Shown here one piece after another: positions 17,854-26,247 of a DNA stretch of 64,000 nt. The notes beneath the pieces were generated by a model. That model had not been told where the DNA came from, searched no databases, and saw only the letters and a program-made list of their open reading frames with translations. Within the stretch, counting starts at the first letter, position 1, and each line of letters opens with the position of its first letter. This stretch comes from Streptomyces sp. T39 (GTDB lineage Bacteria > Actinomycetota > Actinomycetes > Streptomycetales > Streptomycetaceae): assembly GCF_008042045.1 (NCBI RefSeq), contig NZ_RDBP01000012.1, forward strand, positions 3,313,772-3,377,771. The letters run 5' to 3'. A program made the position numbers and the translations under genes.

Positions 17854-18789
17854 CTAGAAGTACCCTTCGCGCTTGCGGTCTTCCATCGCGGCCTCGGACA
17901 TCTTGTCGTCGGCGCGGGTGGCGCCCCGCTCGGTGAGCCGGGAGGCGGCGATCTCGGCGATCACCGCGTCCAGCGTGATGGCGTCGGAGTCGACGGCGCC
18001 GGTGCAGGACATGTCGCCCACCGTGCGGTAGCGGACGAGCCGCTTCTCGGTCGCCTCGTTCGCCTTGGGACCGCCCCACTCGCCGGCGGTCAGCCACATG
18101 CCGGAGCGCTTGAACACCTCGCGCTCGTGGGCGAAGTAGATCTCGGGCAGCTCGATGCGCTCCCGCTGGATGTACTGCCAGACGTCGAGCTCGGTCCAGT
18201 TGGAGAGCGGGAAGACCCGCACGTGCTCGCCGGGGGCGTGGCGGCCGTTGTAGAGCTGCCACAGCTCCGGGCGCTGGCGGCGCGGGTCCCACTGGGAGAA
18301 CTCGTCGCGCAGCGAGAAGACCCGCTCCTTGGCGCGCGCCTTCTCCTCGTCGCGCCGGCCGCCGCCGAAGACGGCGTCGAAGCGGTGCTGCTGGATCGCC
18401 TCGGTCAGCGGCACGGTCTGGAGCGGATTGCGGGTGCCGTCGGGGCGCTCCTTGAGCACACCGCGGTCGATGTAGTCCTGCACGGACGCGACGTGCAGGC
18501 GCAGCCCGTGCGCGGCCACCACCCGGTCGCGGTACTCGAGGACCTCGGGGAAGTTGTGTCCGGTGTCCACGTGCAGCAGCGTGAAGGGGACCGCCGCGGG
18601 GGCGAACGCCTTCAGCGCCAGGTGCAGCATGACGATGGAGTCCTTGCCGCCGGAGAAGAGGATCACCGGCCGCTCGAACTCGCCCGCGACCTCGCGGAAG
18701 ATGTGGACCGCCTCGGACTCCAGGGCGTCCAGGTGGGACAGGGCGTACGGGCTGTCGGTGCCGCTCACGACGTCGACGCTGGTCGTCAC
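17854..18789 (-). CDS. cysD: sulfate adenylyltransferase small subunit CysD
   Basis: A 311-aa PP-loop ATP pyrophosphatase, the catalytic subunit of ATP sulfurylase with CysN. The PP-loop is ILFSGGKDSIVMLHLAL, followed by LLHVDTGHNFPEVLEYRD and FGGGRRDEEKARAKERVFS. It ends with the family-typical EDRKREGYF. The GTG start overlaps the end of cysC by 4 bp. It acts in the cytoplasm in assimilatory sulfate activation. Confidence 0.96.
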   Translation of the reverse strand: MTTSVDVVSGTDSPYALSHLDALESEAVHIFREVAGEFERPVILFSGGKDSIVMLHLALKAFAPAAVPFTLLHVDTGHNFPEVLEYRDRVVAAHGLRLHVASVQDYIDRGVLKERPDGTRNPLQTVPLTEAIQQHRFDAVFGGGRRDEEKARAKERVFSLRDEFSQWDPRRQRPELWQLYNGRHAPGEHVRVFPLSNWTELDVWQYIQRERIELPEIYFAHEREVFKRSGMWLTAGEWGGPKANEATEKRLVRYRTVGDMSCTGAVDSDAITLDAVIAEIAASRLTERGATRADDKMSEAAMEDRKREGYF

Positions 18790-19352
18790 AGCAGACCCCT
18801 TTCGGCGAGCAGTGCGTGGACGGTGTCGGCGGATTCCCGCACGGTCTGGTTCTGGGACTCGATCCGCAGGTCGGGCGACACGGGCTCCTCGTACGGGTCG
18901 TCGACCCCGGTGAGCCCGCTGATCTCGCCCGCGGCCTGCTTGGCGTACAGCCCCTTCACATCGCGCTCCGAGCACACCTCGACCGGGGTGGCCACATGGA
19001 CCTCCACGTAGGCGGTGCCCTCCTGCTGGTGCCGCTTGCGGACGGCGTCGCGGCTGTCCGCGTAGGGAGCGATGACCGGGACGAGCACCAGCACGCCGTT
19101 GGACGCGAGGAGTTCGGCGACGAACCCGATGCGCTGGACGTTGAGGTGCCGGTCCTCGCGGCTGAAGCCGAGGCCCGCGGAGAGGAACTCGCGGATCTCG
19201 TCGCCGTCGAGCAGCTCGACCCGCCTGCCCTCGGCGCGCAGCACGGCCGCGAGCTCGTGGGCGATCGTGGTCTTGCCGGCGCTCGGCAGGCCGGTGAGCC
19301 AGACGGTGGCTCCGGTCACGTCGTTCTCCTGGGTGGTCTGTTCGTCGCTCAT
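18786..19352 (-). CDS. cysC: adenylyl-sulfate kinase CysC
   Basis: A 188-aa APS kinase that phosphorylates APS to PAPS. The P-loop is WLTGLPSAGKTTIAHEL (residues 18-34). The APS-binding and lid segments are LLDGDEIREFLSAGLGFSRE, VIAPYADSRDAVR and CSERDVKGLYAKQAAGEI. It starts in the one-base TGATG overlap with cysH. Its presence next to an iron-sulfur-type reductase raises the question of whether PAPS feeds the reductase or only sulfotransferases. Confidence 0.95.
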   Translation of the reverse strand: MSDEQTTQENDVTGATVWLTGLPSAGKTTIAHELAAVLRAEGRRVELLDGDEIREFLSAGLGFSREDRHLNVQRIGFVAELLASNGVLVLVPVIAPYADSRDAVRKRHQQEGTAYVEVHVATPVEVCSERDVKGLYAKQAAGEISGLTGVDDPYEEPVSPDLRIESQNQTVRESADTVHALLAERGLL

Positions 19353-20053
19353 CAGCCGTGCAGCCCGCATTCCGTCTTGCCGCGCCCGGCCCAGCGGCCG
19401 GCGCGGGCGTCCTCGCCCTCCAGCACCCGGCGGGTGCAGGGCGCGCAGCCGACGGAGGCGTACCCGTCCATGAGCAGGGGGTTGGTGAGCACGCCGTGCT
19501 CGGCGACGTAGGCGTCCACGTCGTCCTGCGTCCAGCGGGCGATCGGCGAGACCTTGACCTTGCGCCGCTTCTCGTCCCAGCCGACGACCGGGGTGTTCGC
19601 GCGGGTCGGGGACTCGTCGCGGCGCAGGCCGGTGGCCCAGGCCCGGTAGGCGGTCAGGCCCTCCTGGAGCGGGGCGACCTTGCGCAGCGCGCAGCACAGG
19701 TCGGGGTCGCGGTCGTGCAGCTGCGGTCCGTACTGCGCGTCCTGCTCGGCCACGGTCTGGCGGGGCGTGAGGGTGACGACGTTGACGTCCATCACCGCGT
19801 CCACCGCGTCGCGGGTGCCGATCGTCTCCTCGAAGTGGTAGCCGGTGTCGAGGAAGACGACGTCCACGCCGGGCATGGCGCGGGAGGCCAGGTGCGCGAC
19901 GACCGCGTCCTCCATGGAGGAGGTGACGCAGAAGTCCTTGCCGAAGGTGTCGGCCGCCCAGGCGAGGATCTCGAGCGCCGGGGCGTCCTCCAGGTCGCGG
20001 CCCGCCCGCTCGGCCAGCGACTTGAGATCGTGATCGGTCCGTATCGCCGTCAT
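19352..20053 (-). CDS. cysH: phosphoadenylyl/adenylyl-sulfate reductase CysH, [4Fe-4S] type
   Basis: A 233-aa reductase producing sulfite from activated sulfate with thioredoxin as donor. The PP-loop-like segment is FCVTSSMEDAVVAH. Cys120-Cys121 (DLCCALRK) and Cys203-x2-Cys206 (VGCAPCTRR) are the four ligands of the [4Fe-4S] cluster diagnostic of APS reductases. The catalytic C-terminal ECGLH (C229) is intact. By motif it should accept APS; the family name PAPS reductase is kept only because of the symbol. Its ATG overlaps the small zinc-ribbon gene (ATGA). Confidence 0.94.
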   Translation of the reverse strand: MTAIRTDHDLKSLAERAGRDLEDAPALEILAWAADTFGKDFCVTSSMEDAVVAHLASRAMPGVDVVFLDTGYHFEETIGTRDAVDAVMDVNVVTLTPRQTVAEQDAQYGPQLHDRDPDLCCALRKVAPLQEGLTAYRAWATGLRRDESPTRANTPVVGWDEKRRKVKVSPIARWTQDDVDAYVAEHGVLTNPLLMDGYASVGCAPCTRRVLEGEDARAGRWAGRGKTECGLHG

Positions 20054-20229
20054 ATCGCTTCCCCTCCACCGTCGTTGCGCTGAAGTCCGCGGGCGAGGAG
20101 CCCGAGGAACTTCAACTGGAAGGCCCGGTTGCATGCCGCGCATTCCCAGGCGCCGTGACCCTGCTCGTTCGGACGCAGGTCCTCGTCGCCGCAGTACGGG
20201 CAGTGGAACGGCGCCGCCCGCTCGCTCAT
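20050..20229 (-). CDS. 59-aa zinc-ribbon-like protein in the sulfur operon
   Basis: A 59-residue protein: MSERAAPF, HCPYCGDEDLRPNEQ, WECAACNRAF and QLKFLGLLARGLQRNDGG. Two CxxC pairs (C10/C13 and C30/C33) make a probable zinc ribbon or rubredoxin-like knuckle. It overlaps sulfite reductase by 4 bp upstream and cysH by 4 bp downstream, so it is translated as part of the operon and is certainly not a shadow frame. The position between two Fe-S/redox enzymes suggests an electron-transfer, assembly or metal-delivery role, but none is established. It is easy to miss because of its length. Confidence 0.85.
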   Translation of the reverse strand: MSERAAPFHCPYCGDEDLRPNEQGHGAWECAACNRAFQLKFLGLLARGLQRNDGGGEAI

Positions 20230-21923
20230 GACAGGGCCTCCTCGGAGGCGCGGGCGGCCCAGGTGGCGAAGCGCTCGCCGTCCTCGCGCTCCGCCTGGAA
20301 GCGCTTCAGGACACGCTCGACGTAGTCCGGCAGCTCGGCCGAGGTCACCTTCAGCCCGCGGACCTTGCGGCCGAAGGCCGGCTCCAGGCCCAGGGCGCCG
20401 CCCAGGTGGACCTGGTAGCCCTCGACCTGGTTGCCCTCGTCGTCGAGGACCAGCTGGCCCTTGAGACCGATGTCCGCGACCTGGATGCGGGCGCAGGCGT
20501 TGGGGCAGCCGTTGATGTTGATGGTGAGCGGCTCGTCGAAGGCGGGCAGCCGTCGCTCCAGCTCGTCGATGAGCGCGGAGCCGCGGGCCTTGGTCTCGAC
20601 GATGGCCAGCTTGCAGAACTCGATGCCGGTGCAGGCCATCGTGCCGCGCCGGAACGGCGAGGGCGTGACCTGGAGGTCGAGTGCCTCCAGCCCGGAGACG
20701 AGCGAGTCGACCCGGTCCCCGGCGACGTCGAGCACGATCATCTTCTGCTCGACGGTCGTCCGGAGCCGGCCGGAGCCGTGCGCGGCCGCCAGCTCGGCGA
20801 TCTTGGTGAGCGTGGCGCCGTCGACGCGGCCCACGCGCGGCGCGAAGCCGACGTAGAAGCGGCCGTCCTGCTGGCGGTGCACGCCGACGTGGTCGCGCCA
20901 GTGCTCGACGGGCTGCTCGGGCGCGGGGCCGTCGAGGAGCTTGCGGTGCAGGTACTCGTCCTCCAGCACCTGGCGGAACTTCTCGGCGCCCCAGTCGGCG
21001 ACCAGGAACTTCAGGCGGGCGCGGTTGCGCAGCCGGCGGTAGCCGTAGTCACGGAAGATCGAGATGACGCCTTCCCAGGCGTCCGGGACCTCGTCCAGCG
21101 GCACCCAGGCGCCCAGGCGCACGCCCAGCTTGGGGTTGGTGGACAGGCCGCCGCCGACCCAGAGGTCGAATCCGGGGCCGTGCTCGGGGTGGTTCACGCC
21201 GACGAAGGCCACGTCGTTGATCTCGTGGGCCACGTCGAGGAGGGGCGATCCGGAGATCGCGGTCTTGAACTTGCGCGGCAGGTTGGAGAAGTCCTTGTTG
21301 CCGATGAAGCGGCGGTGGATCTCGTCGACCGCCGGGCTGCCGTCCACGATCTCGTCCTCGGCGATCCCGGCGACGGGCGAGCCGAGGATGGTGCGCGGGG
21401 TGTCGCCGCACGCCTCGGTCGTCGACAGGCCGACGGCCTCCAGCCGGCGCCAGATCTCGGGCACGTCCTCGATGCGGATCCAGTGGTACTGCACGTTCTG
21501 CCGGTCGGTGAGGTCGGCGGTGCCCCGCGCGAACTCCTGGGAGATCTCGCCGATCACACGCAGCTGCTCGGTGGTCAGGCGCCCGCCGTCGATGCGCACC
21601 CGGAGCATGAAGAACTCGTCGTCCAGCTCCTCCGGCTCCAGGATCGCGGTCTTGCCGCCGTCGATCCCGGGCTTGCGCTGGGTGTACAGGCCCCACCAGC
21701 GCATCCGGCCGCGCAGGTCGGCACCGTCGATGGAGTCGAAGCCGCGGTGGGCGTAGATCGTCTCAATGCGTGTCCGCACATTGAGACCGTCGTCGTCCTT
21801 CTTGGTCTGCTCGTTCCCGTTCAGCGGGGTGTGGTGGCCCATGGCCCACTGACCCTCGCCACGGTGGCGTCCGGCCTTGCGGCGGGACGCGGCGGAGACG
21901 GGCTTTTCCGGGGTGGCGGCCAT
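20226..21923 (-). CDS. sir: ferredoxin-dependent sulfite (nitrite/sulfite) reductase
   Basis: A 565-aa siroheme [4Fe-4S] reductase, six-electron reduction of sulfite to sulfide. Two pseudo-symmetric halves each begin with a ferrodoxin-like domain (LRVRIDGGRLTTEQLRVIG). Siroheme-side residues lie in TADLTDRQNVQYHWIRIED. The cluster ligands are C-x5-C in MACTGIEFCKLA and C-x3-C in NGCPNACARIQ. The ATG at 21923 has GAAGGA upstream. Context (cysH, cysDNC, sirohydrochlorin chelatase) supports sulfite over nitrite as substrate. It is the first enzyme gene after the leader peptide. Confidence 0.94.
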   Translation of the reverse strand: MAATPEKPVSAASRRKAGRHRGEGQWAMGHHTPLNGNEQTKKDDDGLNVRTRIETIYAHRGFDSIDGADLRGRMRWWGLYTQRKPGIDGGKTAILEPEELDDEFFMLRVRIDGGRLTTEQLRVIGEISQEFARGTADLTDRQNVQYHWIRIEDVPEIWRRLEAVGLSTTEACGDTPRTILGSPVAGIAEDEIVDGSPAVDEIHRRFIGNKDFSNLPRKFKTAISGSPLLDVAHEINDVAFVGVNHPEHGPGFDLWVGGGLSTNPKLGVRLGAWVPLDEVPDAWEGVISIFRDYGYRRLRNRARLKFLVADWGAEKFRQVLEDEYLHRKLLDGPAPEQPVEHWRDHVGVHRQQDGRFYVGFAPRVGRVDGATLTKIAELAAAHGSGRLRTTVEQKMIVLDVAGDRVDSLVSGLEALDLQVTPSPFRRGTMACTGIEFCKLAIVETKARGSALIDELERRLPAFDEPLTININGCPNACARIQVADIGLKGQLVLDDEGNQVEGYQVHLGGALGLEPAFGRKVRGLKVTSAELPDYVERVLKRFQAEREDGERFATWAARASEEALS

Positions 21924-22038
21924 GGTGATGTGTCCTTCGAGACTGCAGGAGGGCGGCTCTGAGCTGCACACTCGCGACGAGGGCGCGACGGTGCGCAGGG
22001 CGGGGTGGAGCGGGGGAAGCTGCGGCTGTGCTGAGCTG

Positions 22039-22122
22039 TCAGCCGGCGGGACAGATGGCGCTGGACATGCGGCCGAGGTCGACGTGCCGCCGACTCACCA
22101 AGGCAATTCCAGTGCTGGACAT
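22039..22122 (-). CDS. 27-aa leader peptide of the sulfur operon
   Basis: The peptide begins MSSTGIAL, contains SRRHVDLGR and ends SSAICPAG. It matches the short actinobacterial leader peptides with an (R)RHVDL-x-R core and one late Cys that precede many sulfur and transport operons. It ends 115 nt before the sulfite reductase start, on the same strand. A cysteine-sensing attenuation or translational-coupling role is the usual idea and is inferred, not shown. The 116-nt spacer after it would hold any alternative RNA structures. Confidence 0.8.
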   Translation of the reverse strand: MSSTGIALVSRRHVDLGRMSSAICPAG

Positions 22123-22179
22123 GGCGGAAGCGTGTCATGGGACTTTGGAACCAGTCCACCTTCATCCACGATGTGGACA

Positions 22180-22206
22180 ACACTGTCCCGCATCGCGAGA
22201 CAGTGT
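22180..22206 (-). promoter_or_regulatory. 27-bp near-perfect palindrome upstream of the sulfur leader
   Basis: Read on the minus strand, ACACTGTCTCGC, GAT, GCGGGACAGTGT: 12-bp arms with one mismatch (outer 8 bp perfect). It lies 58-84 bp upstream of the leader peptide start. On its downstream side is GTCCAC...GTGGAC, another short inverted repeat. It is the best operator candidate for the whole 9.4-kb sulfur operon; the regulator is not in the window. Confidence 0.65.
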
Positions 22207-22273
22207 GTCCTGGGTCACCGCAGAGCGTACGGAACGCCGCGGGGTGTTCAGATTTCGGTGTCAGACACCGGCG

Positions 22274-22840
22274 TCAGACACCGGCGCCCGGCCAGGGGCC
22301 GGGGGCGGCCACGTCGGACTCCTCCGCCGTCTTCGTGTCGAAGAGCCGGAACCCCCGGCGGAGGTAGTTGTCCATCGCGTGCGGCCCGTCCTTGGAGCAG
22401 GTGTGCAGCCACACCCGCTCCGTCCGCCCCAGCTCCGGGCGGCGCTCACCCAGGTCCCAGGCGCGGGCCACCCCGTACGACAGCAGGTGGCCGCCGATGC
22501 GCCGGCCGCGGAAGGCGGGGATCAGCCCGAAGTAGACGATCTCGACGCTGCCGCCCTCCTGGGCCTCCAGCTCGACGTAGCCCGCCGGGGTGCCCCGGTC
22601 GTACGCCACCCACGTCTCCACGCCCGGCCGCCCGAGCCACTTCTCCCACTCGGCGTACGTCATGCCGAGCCGGTCGGTCCAGCGGACGTCGCCCCCGACG
22701 GCGGTGTAGAGGAAGCGGCTGAACTCCGGAGAGGGCACCTCGGCCCGCACGACGCGTATGTCCCCTTCGGGCACGGCCGCCGGACGCTGATCGGCGGGCG
22801 ACGTCTGTTCGAGGGACCAGGTGGTCACAGTGATGCTCAT
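22274..22840 (-). CDS. GNAT family N-acetyltransferase
   Basis: A 188-aa acyl-CoA-dependent N-acetyltransferase. The acetyl-CoA-binding motif is VYFGLIPAFRGRRIGGHLLSY (V/I-x-P-x-F-R-G-x-x-I-G), after the central strand AGYVELEAQEGGSVEI. The C-terminal half carries VWLHTCSKDGPHAMDNYLRRGF, the usual helix plus Tyr region. The acceptor is unknown. The ATG at 22838-22840 is chosen from the domain boundary; no good Shine-Dalgarno is visible. A 13-bp direct repeat straddles the stop codon. Confidence 0.88.
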   Translation of the reverse strand: MSITVTTWSLEQTSPADQRPAAVPEGDIRVVRAEVPSPEFSRFLYTAVGGDVRWTDRLGMTYAEWEKWLGRPGVETWVAYDRGTPAGYVELEAQEGGSVEIVYFGLIPAFRGRRIGGHLLSYGVARAWDLGERRPELGRTERVWLHTCSKDGPHAMDNYLRRGFRLFDTKTAEESDVAAPGPWPGAGV

Positions 22841-22882
22841 GGAGGCCAGGGAATCACGCCGTCCCGATCCGGCCAAACGTCC

Positions 22883-23010
22883 GAATCCGGACGACGAGGC
22901 GCCCGTATCCGGGTCGTTCCGGACGACGAGGCGCCCGTATCCGGGTCGTCCCGGGGGACGAGGCGCCCGCATCCGGGTCGTCCCGGGGGACGGCGCACCC
23001 GCATCCGGCC
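22883..23010. repeat. four tandem ~32-bp repeats between GNAT and regulator genes
   Basis: Units begin GACGAGGCG or a variant at 22893, 22925, 22957 and 22989 (32-bp period), and contain CGCCCGTATCCGGGTCGT. The first two are almost identical, the fourth is degenerate. The array fills nearly the whole intergenic gap and ends 1-2 bp before the stop codon of the GAF regulator. It is not CRISPR: there are no unique spacers. Confidence 0.9.
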
Positions 23011-23011
23011 G

Positions 23012-24292
23012 CTACGCGGCACGGGCGCGGCGGACGGCCGGCGCGGTCGAGTGGGGCAGCAGCGACGCCGGATCCTCGGGAACCACCAGTTCCACCTCGA
23101 CCTCCTCGGCGAACCGGTACGGCCGGTGGGCCAGCACCTGGGCGAAGTGGCGCCGCAGCCGCGACATCTCCGCCCGCACCGTGACCGTCCGGGTCCGGTC
23201 CGCGAAGATGTCCTCGGCCAGCTGCGCCGCGCTGCGCCCCTCCCGGTGCCGGGCCAGCAGATAGAGCAGCTCCGCGTGGCGCGGGCTGAGCTCGTGCGAC
23301 CAGCTGCCCGCACCGCCGGATATCCGTACCGACGGCCGGTGCGGCCGGCTCAGATCGAGGAGCACCCGGCCCGCGCCCACGGGCGCCGGGTCGCCGTCGT
23401 CCACCCGCACCAGCCAGCCGCCCGGCAGCGGTTCGAGGGTGCAGCTGCCGAGCGACGGCAGCCACTGCCGCCCCGCGCGGACCGACTTCGGCAGCGCCAG
23501 CCTCCCCGGAGGCGGCATCCCGGCCACCGCGGCCGTCCACCCCCGCTCGTCCACGGCGAGCGCCCGCCCCCCGAGCCGGCCCAGCAGCGGGGAGGCCACG
23601 CTGCGCAGCCGGTCGAGCGCGTCGCGGTGGCGGTCGCGCAGCTCCGCCTCGGCCAGCCTGGTCACCGACGTGACCAGGGCGAGCGTCGCCGGATGCATCG
23701 TCGACAGCGGACCGCTGATGTCGACCACCCCGATCAGCCGGCCGTCCCGCGGATCGGTGACCGGCGCCCCGGCGCAGGTCCAGGTGTGGTGCGTGGAGAC
23801 GAAGTGCTCGGCGGAGTGCACCTGCACCGGACGGCGGCTGATCAGCGGCGTGCCCACGCCGTTCGTGCCGACCAGTGCCTCGCTCCAGTCGGCCCCCGGC
23901 ACGAAGCCGAAGGCGTCGCCCTTGCGCAGCACCGGCGCGCTGCCCTCACGCCACAGCAGCCGCCCCTCGGTGTCCGCGATCACCATGATGTGCTGTGCGG
24001 CCTCCGCGATCGACACCAGGCCGTCGCGCAGCACGGGCAGCACCTCCAGCAGCGGGGAGGCCAGCCGGCGCCGTTCGATCTCCTCCAGCGGCAGCACTCC
24101 CGCCCTGCGGTCCCGGTCGGGATCCACCCCGCCGCGCAGCATCCGCTGCCAGGACTCGTCGATGTCCGCCCGGGGCCCCACGGGCGGCCTGCGGCCGGCC
24201 AGGGCCGCGTCCCGCACGCCCTTCAGCAGACGCGTCGCCGCCGCCGCGTCCATGGCGGACAGGCGGACGAGATCGACCGTGGAGTTCTCCAC
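23012..24292 (-). CDS. GAF domain transcriptional regulator with C-terminal winged helix
   Basis: A 426-aa regulator. The N-terminal part resembles AcoR-type activators (DIDESWQRMLRGGVDP, ISEAAQ-like helices). A GAF sensor covers about residues 80-200 (VIADTEGRLLWREG, GADWSEALVGTNGVGT, HHTWTCAGAPVTDPRDG, IGVVDISGPL). There is no sigma-54 AAA+ module; a winged-helix domain ends the protein (LSPRHAELLYLLARHREGRS, then VRAEMSRLRRHF). The GTG at 24292 follows AAGGAGGGCGCA. The target may be its own promoter, where TGCAA, CCCT, TTGCA repeats are seen at 24,388-24,404. The ligand is unknown. Confidence 0.87.
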   Translation of the reverse strand: MENSTVDLVRLSAMDAAAATRLLKGVRDAALAGRRPPVGPRADIDESWQRMLRGGVDPDRDRRAGVLPLEEIERRRLASPLLEVLPVLRDGLVSIAEAAQHIMVIADTEGRLLWREGSAPVLRKGDAFGFVPGADWSEALVGTNGVGTPLISRRPVQVHSAEHFVSTHHTWTCAGAPVTDPRDGRLIGVVDISGPLSTMHPATLALVTSVTRLAEAELRDRHRDALDRLRSVASPLLGRLGGRALAVDERGWTAAVAGMPPPGRLALPKSVRAGRQWLPSLGSCTLEPLPGGWLVRVDDGDPAPVGAGRVLLDLSRPHRPSVRISGGAGSWSHELSPRHAELLYLLARHREGRSAAQLAEDIFADRTRTVTVRAEMSRLRRHFAQVLAHRPYRFAEEVEVELVVPEDPASLLPHSTAPAVRRARAA

Positions 24293-24500
24293 TGCGCCCT
24301 CCTTCGGCGACGCCGGCGTCGGTGCGGATGAGGTTGGCTCAATCCTGCCCTGTCGGGGAGACCGGCCGCCGCGATATGCCTCACAAGGATGCAACCCTTT
24401 GCAACCGTCGCGAACACGCGTGCGCCTGTACGAAGGTGACAGAACACCGGCCCGCCGGTGGGGTGGTGCCGTGTCGGCGCAGCACCACCCGTCACACGTC

Positions 24501-24536
24501 ACGGGCGCGGGTCGCCTGCACCTGGCCCGCGCCCGT
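24501..24536 (-). terminator. hairpin downstream of the acyl-CoA dehydrogenase gene
   Basis: A perfect 11-bp GC stem (24501-24511 with 24526-24536, arms ACGGGCGCGGG) with a 14-nt loop, 72 bp after the acyl-CoA dehydrogenase stop on the minus strand. The rest of the 315-bp gap up to 24292 holds only short inverted repeats near the regulator promoter. Confidence 0.5.
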
Positions 24537-24607
24537 TCGACGTGCCCGGTGACCCGCCGGCCACCGCGCCCTTCCCGGCCCGTCCGCCGCCCGGCCCGTC
24601 CCCGGCC

Positions 24608-26242
24608 TCAGGCGACCGGCCGCGCCCGCTCCACCACCGCGGCCAGGTCCAGGGTGTGCGGCAGCGTCCCGAAGGCCGCCCCCCACTCGCCCCCGAGCCG
24701 CGACGCGCAGAAGGCGTCGGCCACCTCGGGCGGCGCCCAGCGCACCAGCAGCGAGCCCTGGAGCACCAGCGCCATCCGCTCCACCACCCGGCGGGCCCGC
24801 GCCTCGATCCCCGCCAGGTCCGCCAGCTCCGTCAGCAGCGCGCGGATCGCCGCGTCGAGCCGGTGGTCGGCCCCTCGCGCGGCGCCGACCTCCTGGAGGA
24901 ACGCGTTCACCGCCTGCGGCTCCCGCTGGAGCGCGCGCAGCACGTCCAGCGCCTGGACGTTCCCCGACCCCTCCCAGATCGAGTTCAGCGGGGACTCCCG
25001 CAGCAGCCGGGGCATCCCTGACTCCTCCACGTACCCGTTGCCGCCCAGGCACTCCAGCGCCTCCGCGACCAGCGGGGTGCACCGCTTGGTCACCCAGTAC
25101 TTCGCCGCCGGCACCGCGATCCGCAGCAGCGCACGCTCCGCGTCGGTGTCCGCGTCGTACGCCGCCGCGAGCCGCATGCCGAGCGCGGTCGCCGCCTCCG
25201 ACTCCAGGGCCAGGTCCGCCAGCACATTGCGCATCAGCGGCTTGTCGACGAGCAGTCCGCCGAAGGCGCTGCGGTGGGAGCAGTGGTGGACGGCCTGCGC
25301 CACGGCCTGGCGCATCAGCCCCGCCGAGCCGAGCACGCAGTCGAGCCGGGTCGCGGCCACCATCCCGATGAGGGTGCGCACCCCGGCGCCCTCCTCGCCC
25401 AGCCGGCGCGCCCAGGTGCCCTCGAACTCGACCTCGGCCGACGCGTTGGACCGGTTGCCCAGCTTGTCCTTGAGGCGCTGGAGGCGGAAGACGTTGCGCG
25501 TGCCGTCGTCGAGCACCCGGGGCACCAGGAAGCAGGTCGGGCCGCCGGCCGCCTGCGCGAGGACGAGGAAGACGTCGTTCATCGGCGCCGAGCAGAACCA
25601 CTTGTGACCGGTGAGCGCGTACTCCCCGTCGGCCGCGAGCGGCTCGGCGCGGGTGGTGTTGGTCCGGACGTCGCTGCCGCCCTGCTTCTCGGTCATGCCC
25701 ATGCCGGCGAGCGCCCCCGCCTTCTGCCGCGCGGGCCGCAGGCCCTGTTCGTACACGGACGAGCGCAGCCGTCCCTCCCACTCGGCAGCCAGCGCGGGAT
25801 CGGTGCGCAGGGCGGGGACCGCGGCGTGGGTCATGGAGACGGGGCACAGGTGACCCGCCTCCGCCTGGGTCCACACCAGGAACCCGGCGGCGCGGCGGAC
25901 GTGCCCGTGCTCCCTGCCCCAGGCGTCGGTCAGTCCCGCGGAGACCGCCTTGCCGAGCAGCCGGTGCCAGGCGGGGGAGAACGTCACCTCGTCGACGCGG
26001 TTCCCGTAGCGGTCGTGGGTCCGCAGCCGTGGCGGGTCGCCGTTCGCCTCCTCCGCCCACCCCTGCGCCTGGGCGGAACCCGCCGAGCGCCCGAGGAGGG
26101 CGAGCTCGTCCTGTGCCGCGGCGAGGACGCCGGGGGCGACATGTCGCCCGACCGCCTCCGTGAGCGCGCGGTCGGCGGTGAAGACGTCGTACCCCACCAG
26201 GGGCGGAGCCTGGTTGGTCACTGTGTGGGTGCCCGGTGCCAT
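24608..26242 (-). CDS. acyl-CoA dehydrogenase family protein, AidB-like
   Basis: A 544-aa flavoprotein of the large acyl-CoA dehydrogenase subgroup that includes E. coli AidB. Conserved segments are GMGMTEKQGGSDVRTNTT (FAD/substrate contact), YALTGHKWFCSAPMNDVFLVLAQ, FGGLLVDKPLMRNVLADL, ECLGGNGYVEESGMPRLLRESPLNSIWEGSGNV split across the flavin site, and the AidB-type N-terminal and C-terminal helical extensions. It may be a detoxification/alkylation-stress flavoenzyme or a fatty acyl-CoA dehydrogenase; the sequence alone does not decide. It is divergent from yihY with only 17 bp between start codons. Confidence 0.9.
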   Translation of the reverse strand: MAPGTHTVTNQAPPLVGYDVFTADRALTEAVGRHVAPGVLAAAQDELALLGRSAGSAQAQGWAEEANGDPPRLRTHDRYGNRVDEVTFSPAWHRLLGKAVSAGLTDAWGREHGHVRRAAGFLVWTQAEAGHLCPVSMTHAAVPALRTDPALAAEWEGRLRSSVYEQGLRPARQKAGALAGMGMTEKQGGSDVRTNTTRAEPLAADGEYALTGHKWFCSAPMNDVFLVLAQAAGGPTCFLVPRVLDDGTRNVFRLQRLKDKLGNRSNASAEVEFEGTWARRLGEEGAGVRTLIGMVAATRLDCVLGSAGLMRQAVAQAVHHCSHRSAFGGLLVDKPLMRNVLADLALESEAATALGMRLAAAYDADTDAERALLRIAVPAAKYWVTKRCTPLVAEALECLGGNGYVEESGMPRLLRESPLNSIWEGSGNVQALDVLRALQREPQAVNAFLQEVGAARGADHRLDAAIRALLTELADLAGIEARARRVVERMALVLQGSLLVRWAPPEVADAFCASRLGGEWGAAFGTLPHTLDLAAVVERARPVA

Positions 26243-26247
26243 GCCGA

